Shown piece by piece: positions 7,081 to 12,036 of a stretch of 12,036 nucleotides of DNA (position 1 is its first letter; each line of letters starts with the position of its first letter). Source of the stretch: Deltaproteobacteria bacterium (GTDB lineage: Bacteria > Desulfobacterota > Binatia > Binatales > Binataceae); NCBI GenBank assembly GCA_021780585.1, contig JAJXYM010000212.1, forward strand, positions 1 to 12,036, given 5' to 3'. Position numbers and translations under genes: made by a program. The notes under the pieces were generated by a model. The model made no database searches, was not told the DNA's origin, and saw only the letters and a program-made list of their open reading frames with translations.

Positions 7081-8013
7081 TCAGGCGCATCCGGCGAGCC
7101 GCATCAGCTCGCGCACGCCGTCCTCGGTTTCGATTTCGGGCGACCAGCCGAGGACTTCGCGCGCGGCGGCGAGATCGGCCAGGGTATGGCGCGGGTCGCC
7201 CGGACGCGCCGGCGCGTGGATTACCGGTCCGCCGACAATCGCGGCGATGCGATTGACGCTGATCGCCCGGCCGCGGCCGATATTGATCGCGCGGCCGTCG
7301 GCGAGCGGACAATCGAGCGCGGCGAGATTGGCGCGCACGACATCGCGCACGTGGGTGAAGTCGCGCGTCTGCTCGCCGTCGCCATTGATCGTGAGCGGGC
7401 GGCCGGCCAGCTTCTCGCGGATAAACACGCCGATCACGGTGACGTACGCGCCCTCGGTCGACATCCGCGGACCGTAGACGTTGAAGTAGCGCAGCGTCAG
7501 CGTCGCCATCCCGTGCAGGCGATGGAAGATGCGGACGTATTGCTCGGCGGCGAGCTTTTGCAGCGCGTAGGGATTGAGCGGATTCGGCGCCATCGTCTCG
7601 ACCAGGGGCATCGCCGGCTGCTCGCCATATACCGACGACGAACCGGCGTAGATAAACCGGCCGACGCCGGCCTCGCGCGCGGCGATCAGGACGTTGAGCG
7701 TGCCGATCACGTTGACCAGATCGGTTTCGACCGGCCGCTCGATCGAAAGCATCACGCGCGGCAGCGCCGCCATATGAAAGACGCAATCGACGCCCTCCAT
7801 GGCGGGGCGAATCGTGTCGATATTGCGCACGTCGGCGACGATCAATTCGGCCGCGCGGTTGAGATTTTCCCGCGCGCCGGTGGCGAAATTGTCGAGCGCG
7901 CGCACTTCGGCGCCATGTTCGACCAGCGCGTCAACCAGATGCGAACCGATAAAGCCGGCGGCGCCGGTGACCAGCACGCGGCGCGGATGCGATCGCGGAA
8001 TCCTGTCGGACAT
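7081..8013 (-). CDS. NAD-dependent epimerase/dehydratase, UDP-sugar 4-epimerase-like
   Basis: Extended short-chain dehydrogenase of 310 residues acting on a nucleotide sugar. The NAD-binding GAAGFIG motif is at 17-23, Asp41 (ALDNF) marks NAD preference, and VFHMAA (78-83) binds the cofactor. The catalytic set is SSSVYG (125-130) with Tyr149 and Lys153 in NPYALQK. LRYFNVYGPR and GDGEQTRDFTHVRDV are characteristic of UDP-glucose or UDP-N-acetylglucosamine 4-epimerases and related dehydratases. The ATG at 8013 has no clear Shine-Dalgarno, but the Rossmann fold begins right after it. It lies 63 bases downstream of the lipoprotein gene on the same strand and could be read through from it. A role in surface glycan or O-antigen sugar supply is inferred. 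Which sugar is epimerised cannot be decided here. Confidence 0.9.
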   Translation of the reverse strand: MSDRIPRSHPRRVLVTGAAGFIGSHLVDALVEHGAEVRALDNFATGARENLNRAAELIVADVRNIDTIRPAMEGVDCVFHMAALPRVMLSIERPVETDLVNVIGTLNVLIAAREAGVGRFIYAGSSSVYGEQPAMPLVETMAPNPLNPYALQKLAAEQYVRIFHRLHGMATLTLRYFNVYGPRMSTEGAYVTVIGVFIREKLAGRPLTINGDGEQTRDFTHVRDVVRANLAALDCPLADGRAINIGRGRAISVNRIAAIVGGPVIHAPARPGDPRHTLADLAAAREVLGWSPEIETEDGVRELMRLAGCA

Positions 8014-8076
8014 CGGGGGAAATGTTACCGGCCGAGACGCGGGAACGCGATGGCCCGCGCGGCGCGGCGGCCGCGC

Positions 8077-8619
8077 TCAGAACGCAAAGCCGATTCCGGG
8101 TCCGCCGAAACCGCCAAAAGTGCTGAAACCGCTGCCGTAGCCATAGCCCGGCATCATCCCGAAGCCCGGTCCGCCGAAGCCCAATCCCGGCCCCATCATC
8201 ATTTGCTGCTGCTGATATTGCTGCGCGGCGATCGCCTGCCGATCGCGCTCGGCCATCTGATTCTGCAGCTTGATATTTTCGTAGCGCTGATAGGCCGCTT
8301 CGTCGCCATGAAACAGGCAATTGCAGCTATCCGGATCGGCCATCCAGTAGTGCGCGACGCCGTTGGCGTCGATATAGTTGCCCATCTGGAGAGCGGGCAG
8401 CGATTTGAGCTGGGCGATCTGTTGTGGCGTGGTCGCCGGCAGCGCGTCGAAGCCGGCCGCTTGCAGCATCGGATCGGTATCGACCGCCTGTTGCTGCGGC
8501 GTCGCCTGCTCGGCGAAGGGATTGGGCATGCCGCCGCCCGACGCGAAACATCCGGCGAAAACCGTCGCCGCGAACGCGGCGAGCGCGTAACGAACCGCAC
8601 CTCTGACTAACGAACGCAT
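8077..8619 (-). CDS. Predicted lipoprotein with Gln-rich segment and Gly-rich tail, function unknown
   Basis: I do not recognise a named family. The 180 residues start with Arg-rich MRSLVRGAVRY, then a hydrophobic stretch ending TVFAGC, a lipobox with lipidation predicted at Cys24 and Phe at -3, less common than Leu. A Pro/Gln-rich linker (38-70) leads to a small core with YWMADPDSCNCLFHGDEAAY (91-110), containing a Cys-X-Cys pair. Next come a charged helix (111-130), a Gln-rich run (133-139), three methionines, and a Gly/Pro/Phe/Tyr tail to the C-terminus. Envelope location is predicted. Start choice: ATG 8619 lies nine bases after a GGA; ATG 8625 (adding Met-Gly) is equally in frame. The conserved-looking core plus low-complexity tail suggests a structural or surface protein. 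A gene is supported by the signal peptide and consistent codon frame. Confidence 0.75.
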   Translation of the reverse strand: MRSLVRGAVRYALAAFAATVFAGCFASGGGMPNPFAEQATPQQQAVDTDPMLQAAGFDALPATTPQQIAQLKSLPALQMGNYIDANGVAHYWMADPDSCNCLFHGDEAAYQRYENIKLQNQMAERDRQAIAAQQYQQQQMMMGPGLGFGGPGFGMMPGYGYGSGFSTFGGFGGPGIGFAF

Positions 8620-8815
8620 ACCCATCGTTCCGGCAGGAAACGCCAACCGGCCCCGCAAATGGTCATCATCAAGGCTGGCACGTCCACGCGCCGCCCGCAA
8701 TCTTCGACCCGCCGCGCGGCTGGCGAATCGACCCCGGCTCGGCTAGGTTGCGGCTGCGGTCGCGGCCGGAGATGCGGCGGCGTCCGCCAACCAGCCTGTC
8801 CCGGAGGTGCTGCCG

Positions 8816-9361
8816 ATGATCCCCGTGCTGCCGGCCGACGACGCCCTTGCGCGCGCCCACGCCAACCAAATCGACGAGCGGCTCGCGCCGCTCAACGCCT
8901 TTCGCACGATGCTCAATAATCCAACGGCGACGGGCGGCTTCGCCGCAATGCTGACAACGCTGATGTTCCACAACACGGTCAGCGCCCGCGCGCGCGAGCT
9001 GATCATTTTGCGCACCGGATGGCGCACGCGGTCCGAGTACGAGTTCTGCCAGCATGTGCGAGTCTCGCGCGAGCTGAAGATGACCGAGGAGGAAATTCTC
9101 GGCGTGCGAGATCCGGCCGCGTGCAAGGCTTACAGCGATATCGACCGCGCGCTGATTCGGATGGCCGACGAGATGCACGAGACGGCCGAGGTATCGCCCG
9201 CGACCTGGTCGTTCCTGCAAGGCGCGTTTTCCCCGTCGGACCTGGTCGAGCTGCTGCTGATCGCGGGCTTTTGGCGGATGGCCGCGGGCTATCTCAAGAG
9301 CGCGCGCGTGCCGCTCGACGCGGACGTGCCGAGCTGGCCCGAAGGCCAGGCTCCCGCCTGA
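8816..9361 (+). CDS. Carboxymuconolactone decarboxylase (CMD) / AhpD-like family protein
   Basis: All-alpha protein of 181 residues in the CMD superfamily, which includes 4-carboxymuconolactone decarboxylase and AhpD-type peroxidase partners. The core runs from HNTVSARARELIILRTGW (52-69) into SEYEFCQHVRVSRE (73-86). This holds Glu74, Glu76, Cys78 and His80 in place of the CxxC of true AhpD, so a thiol-disulfide peroxidase role is doubtful. The later helices (DLVELLLIAGFWRMAAGYL) are typical. Start chosen: ATG 8816, eight bases after GGAGG (8803-8807); a GTG at 8807 overlaps that site and is rejected. It stands alone on the plus strand, diverging from the lipoprotein gene and converging on the SGNH gene. 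A decarboxylase, isomerase or carbon-carbon hydrolase-type activity on a small acid is possible. No substrate is indicated. Confidence 0.88.
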   Translation: MIPVLPADDALARAHANQIDERLAPLNAFRTMLNNPTATGGFAAMLTTLMFHNTVSARARELIILRTGWRTRSEYEFCQHVRVSRELKMTEEEILGVRDPAACKAYSDIDRALIRMADEMHETAEVSPATWSFLQGAFSPSDLVELLLIAGFWRMAAGYLKSARVPLDADVPSWPEGQAPA

Positions 9362-9385
9362 GCGCGCGCGTCGCGGCCAGCCGAA

Positions 9386-10681
9386 TCAGGGCGCGGCGCT
9401 CGCCGGCGCGTCGGTCGCGGCGGAGGATTTGACCGGCGGCGACGGCGTCGTCGCGCCCGCCGCGGGCTGAGCCTCGAGCAGCGCGCGAATCCGTTGCGCG
9501 AGGAATTCGCCGGCCAGCCGATGGCCGGTTTCATTCCAATGGCCGATTCCGGGCGACGTGTTCGGAAAGCCGTGCAGGTAGACGTGATGCTCCTGGGCGT
9601 AGGCCTCCATCGGCTTGGGCAGATTGAGCACGTCGAAGCCGTCCTTTTCGCCCAGCGCGCGAATCCGATCGTCCGGATAGAAGAGGCTGGTCGAGCCGAC
9701 GAACTTCATATATTTCTCGCGGAATTCGGGATTCGGGTCGTCCTGGATTCCGGTGCCGGCGGTCGCGACGATAAAAATCGCGCCGTGGGCCTTGACGTCC
9801 GCGTTGGTCATCTCCAGTTCAGCGTCGGTCACGCGCCACGCGTCCTCCCACACCGGCGTCTTCGGCGGCGCGTAAATCACGTCATTCAGGCCGAGCTCAA
9901 AACCGTGCGGCAGATGCTTCATGACGATCGGCGCGCGGATATGTTCGAACGGCTTGCGGATCATATGGACCAGCACTTTCTTGCCGCTGCCCATCAGATC
10001 GAGCAGGCGCGAATGGCGCGACTCGAAGCGGATCATGCAATGCATCCGGAACGACCATGAATCCTCGAACGGACCGCCGAGCACGAGTTGGCCGTCGCGG
10101 TAGACATAGAAGGGGCGGCATTTGTCGCCCTCCAGAACCGCGGAATTGTTGCGCATGTCGTTGCCGCTGAAAAACATCAGCACGACGAGATCCGGCGAAT
10201 AGCGCCAGACCCAGCGCTTCAGCGTGATCAGCTCCTGGGCGGTGCCGTAGCCGTCGCAGCCGAAATTCATCACCTCGACGCGATCGATAATCCGCGGCTT
10301 GCCGTCCTTGCCGATGAACTGGAAGGGGCATTGCGCCTGCAGGATCCGCTGCGCGACCGCGCTGAAAGTGTCGTCGTCGGCAACCTGCTGACCCTCGGTG
10401 AAGGAATCGCCGATCACCGCCACGCGCATCGTGCCCGGCGGCTTCTGGAAGGAATAATCGGGACCGCGAAAGCCGTCGTCATTCACCGAGACGAAGGCGT
10501 GGCCCTCATGCGTCTGCCATCCCGAGGCGCCGGGCTTGAGCTTCCAGCCGACGTAGGGGTCGTAAGTATAAAGTTCCGACGGCGCGAACCCGAGCATTCG
10601 CACGCCGATTTCCGCGACGATAAAGGCGAGCGCGACTCCGAACAAAACCAGCCCGACTCGCTGCGCTATCGCTTTCAGCAT
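9386..10681 (-). CDS. Membrane-anchored SGNH/GDSL-type hydrolase, downstream of carbamoyltransferase cassette
   Basis: Predicted signal-anchored protein of 431 residues. An uncleaved hydrophobic helix (about 9-31) is followed by an extracytoplasmic SGNH domain. Block I is VIGDSFTEG with nucleophile Ser93, block II is FGCDGYGTAQE with Gly144 or Gly146, and block III is FFSGNDMRNN with Asn174. The last block is GHWNETGH (380-387), whose His381 or His387 should be catalytic. The aspartate usually paired with it is absent, and Glu384 is the nearest acid. The final 26 residues are an Ala/Pro/Ser/Thr-rich tail. The ATG at 10681 has GGAG only two bases upstream, but no better start precedes the anchor. 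The gene lies 108 bases after the DUF5989-type gene on the same strand. A role as acyl- or carbamoyl-ester hydrolase or transferase on an exported product is inferred only. Confidence 0.85.
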   Translation of the reverse strand: MLKAIAQRVGLVLFGVALAFIVAEIGVRMLGFAPSELYTYDPYVGWKLKPGASGWQTHEGHAFVSVNDDGFRGPDYSFQKPPGTMRVAVIGDSFTEGQQVADDDTFSAVAQRILQAQCPFQFIGKDGKPRIIDRVEVMNFGCDGYGTAQELITLKRWVWRYSPDLVVLMFFSGNDMRNNSAVLEGDKCRPFYVYRDGQLVLGGPFEDSWSFRMHCMIRFESRHSRLLDLMGSGKKVLVHMIRKPFEHIRAPIVMKHLPHGFELGLNDVIYAPPKTPVWEDAWRVTDAELEMTNADVKAHGAIFIVATAGTGIQDDPNPEFREKYMKFVGSTSLFYPDDRIRALGEKDGFDVLNLPKPMEAYAQEHHVYLHGFPNTSPGIGHWNETGHRLAGEFLAQRIRALLEAQPAAGATTPSPPVKSSAATDAPASAAP

Positions 10682-10789
10682 AACTCCATCATCGATCCGG
10701 TCGCGGCGCGCCGGGCGCGCGGCAACCCGCACGTACGCATCCCCGGCCGCGCGCCCGGAGGCGGCGGCGACGGACGCGCCGGCGCCAGC

Positions 10790-10942
10790 CTAAAAAAGCG
10801 TGTAGATAAACGGCGCGACGGCCGAGTATTGCGCCAGCGCGACCAGAATACTGAGCACCACCAGCGTGCCGACCAGCGGCACCAGCCAGTATTTTTTGCG
10901 CTCGCGCGCGAAACCCCAAAGGTCCTTGAGCAAATCGAACAT
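10790..10942 (-). CDS. DUF5989-type small membrane protein (SxtK-like)
   Basis: Only 50 residues: an amphipathic start MFDLLKDLWGFARERKKYW, one transmembrane segment (about 20-45), and the highly characteristic end SAVAPFIYTLF. This matches the DUF5989 family, found beside carbamoyltransferase genes and, as I recall, equivalent to SxtK of saxitoxin clusters. Its ATG (10942-10940) shares one base with the TGA of the SxtJ-like gene (TGATG), so the two are probably translationally coupled. A GGAG lies eleven bases upstream. Function is unknown; a membrane partner for the carbamoyltransferase or the exported product is a guess. Start, stop and family pattern are all clear despite the small size. 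Confidence 0.9.
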   Translation of the reverse strand: MFDLLKDLWGFARERKKYWLVPLVGTLVVLSILVALAQYSAVAPFIYTLF

Positions 10943-11346
10943 CAGAATGGCTTCTCCATATCCTTTTCCGCCCGATTGCGCGAGGCCACGCGATAGCTTT
11001 CGCGCGCGGGATCGAACCGCCGCGCCATCCGGTCGCGCCCCAACAGACGCATCGCCACGCCCAGCGGCACGATCACGATCGCGTAGAGCGCGGTCAGAAT
11101 CACTCGCGTATTGACCCATCCGAGCGCCTGTCCGAATTTGGTCCAGCCGCGATAGACCAGCGTCAATCCGCGCGGCCAGGCCAGGGCGAGAATCCAGAGC
11201 GCGGCCGCCAGCATCCAGGGCCACGGATGGGGCTGGCGATGGCGCAGCAGCGGAATGACGCCGAAAATCGCGGCGAACATCGCTCCCAGCAACAGCCCGA
11301 AGTCGCGCAATTCGCGCGTCCGTGGCTTTCCCGCGTCAACGCCCAC
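10942..11346 (-). CDS. SxtJ family membrane protein
   Basis: Small integral membrane protein of 134 residues with three hydrophobic segments: about 16-34, 44-61 and 80-102. The N-terminal RELRDFGLLLG motif, the WPWMLAAALWIL helix, the conserved WTKFGQALGWVNTRVIL stretch and a charged C-terminal tail fit the SxtJ family, named from the saxitoxin cluster. Start chosen: GTG 11346, the only start in frame before the family motif; a GGA inside the end of the upstream gene sits nine bases away. It starts five bases after the carbamoyltransferase stop and overlaps the next gene by one base, so the three form a tightly coupled unit. The molecular role is not known to me for any member. Confidence 0.88.
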   Translation of the reverse strand: MGVDAGKPRTRELRDFGLLLGAMFAAIFGVIPLLRHRQPHPWPWMLAAALWILALAWPRGLTLVYRGWTKFGQALGWVNTRVILTALYAIVIVPLGVAMRLLGRDRMARRFDPARESYRVASRNRAEKDMEKPF

Positions 11347-11351
11347 GTGCG

Positions 11352-12036
11352 CTAATCCAGCTCGAACTGTTGACGCCAGGATTCGTCGCGCGGACGTTCC
11401 GGCTGGGCGGTCTTGGCCAGCAGAAAGTCGCCGACCACGAGATAATCCATCTCGGTGCGCATAAAGCAGCGGTAGGCGTCGGCCGGGGTGCAGACAATCG
11501 GCTCGCCGCGCACGTTGAACGAGGTGTTAACGATCGTCGCGCATCCGGTGAGCGCCGCGAAACGGCGAATCAACTCGTGATAGCGCGGGTTGGTCTCGCG
11601 ATGGACGGTCTGGATCCGCGCGGAATAATCGACGTGCGTCACCGCCGGGATCGTCGAGCGCGGCACGTTGAGCTTTTCGATCCCGAACAGAGCCTGCTGT
11701 TCCGGCGTCATCTCAAGCCGCAACTCCTGACGCACGGGCGCGACCAGCGCCATGTACGGACTCGGCCGATCGAGCTCGAAGTACTCGCCCACGCGCTCGC
11801 CCAGCACGGACGGGGCGAACGGCCGAAAGGATTCGCGATACTTGATCTTGAGGTTCATCACCGACTGCATCCGGCGATCGCGCGCGTCGCCGATTATCGA
11901 ACGATTGCCGAGCGCGCGCGGCCCAAATTCCATCCGCCCCTGGAACCATCCGACCACCGCGCCCCGGCTCATCGCCGCGGCGACGCGGTCAAGCAGGGCC
12001 TCCTCGCCGAGGCGCTCATAGACGGCGCCGGTAGCG
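11352..12036 (-). CDS. Carbamoyltransferase (NodU/TobZ/SxtI type), C-terminal part only
   Basis: The gene enters from the right edge; the 227 visible residues are the C-terminal domain of an O-carbamoyltransferase of about 550-600 residues. Members use carbamoyl phosphate and ATP to form a carbamoyl-adenylate and place the carbamoyl group on a hydroxyl of a sugar, antibiotic or toxin. Visible signatures are GWFQGRMEFGPRALGNRSI, YRESFRPFAPSVL, the NTSFNVRGEPIV block and the closing MDYLVVGDFLL. The frame is open with no start codon required up to base 12035; an internal ATG at 11972 is not the true start, because upstream residues continue the domain. The catalytic Kae1-like half with its metal site lies outside the window. 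It heads the SxtJ-DUF5989-SGNH unit. The acceptor is unknown; a cell-surface glycan or secondary metabolite is possible. Confidence 0.93.
   Translation of the reverse strand, partial: ATGAVYERLGEEALLDRVAAAMSRGAVVGWFQGRMEFGPRALGNRSIIGDARDRRMQSVMNLKIKYRESFRPFAPSVLGERVGEYFELDRPSPYMALVAPVRQELRLEMTPEQQALFGIEKLNVPRSTIPAVTHVDYSARIQTVHRETNPRYHELIRRFAALTGCATIVNTSFNVRGEPIVCTPADAYRCFMRTEMDYLVVGDFLLAKTAQPERPRDESWRQQFELD

Noticed and set aside
7186..8610. 474-codon plus-strand open frame across the epimerase and lipoprotein genes
   Set aside because: Arg/Asp/His-rich translation with no recognisable motif, antisense to two supported genes.
10682..10789. Terminator between the DUF5989-type and SGNH genes
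   Set aside because: Short GC-rich inverted stretches are present, but no stable stem followed by a T-run on the minus strand could be found.
10088..10996. Plus-strand open frame opposite the SGNH gene and the start of the cassette
   Set aside because: Composition and lack of motifs mark it as a shadow; the minus strand has SGNH blocks and the DUF5989 signature.

Overview
The window is GC-rich bacterial chromosome with tightly packed genes on both strands and very short spacers. No rRNA, tRNA, CRISPR array or insertion sequence was seen. Gene content (glycine cleavage and folate enzymes, a class III CoA-transferase, VOC and fumarylacetoacetase-fold enzymes, a carboxymuconolactone-decarboxylase-like protein) and a GGATTCTTCGCT/GCTCAGAATGACA palindromic repeat suggest an uncultured soil or aquatic lineage, perhaps deltaproteobacterial or Binatota-like. 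That placement is a guess from gene style, not from a marker gene.

Left part (1-4122): the N-terminal two thirds of gcvT (minus strand, cut by the left edge) diverges from folD (plus), so two tetrahydrofolate one-carbon enzymes share a 120-base spacer. folD is followed by a large APC/KUP-superfamily permease resembling the potassium importer KimA, with a soluble C-terminal domain. A 170-base intergenic block then holds an interrupted palindrome enclosing degenerate 20-23-base tandem units. It lies between convergent genes.

Middle part (4123-7066): a minus-strand pair, VOC dioxygenase-like then fumarylacetoacetate-hydrolase-fold, has a 19-base gap between the genes and diverges from a CaiB/BaiF CoA-transferase on the plus strand. 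Together they look like a small catabolic module for an aromatic or other ring or acyl compound, but the substrate cannot be read from the sequence.

Right part (7081-12036): a minus-strand sugar-nucleotide epimerase lies downstream of a small Gln/Gly-rich lipoprotein. A carboxymuconolactone-decarboxylase-family gene follows on the plus strand. The window ends in a minus-strand operon: carbamoyltransferase (cut by the right edge), SxtJ-like membrane protein, a 50-residue DUF5989-type membrane peptide, then a membrane-anchored SGNH hydrolase. The first three genes have the same order as sxtI-sxtJ-sxtK of saxitoxin clusters and of similar carbamoyltransferase loci elsewhere. The function of the two small membrane proteins is unknown, and this is the most interesting system in the window.
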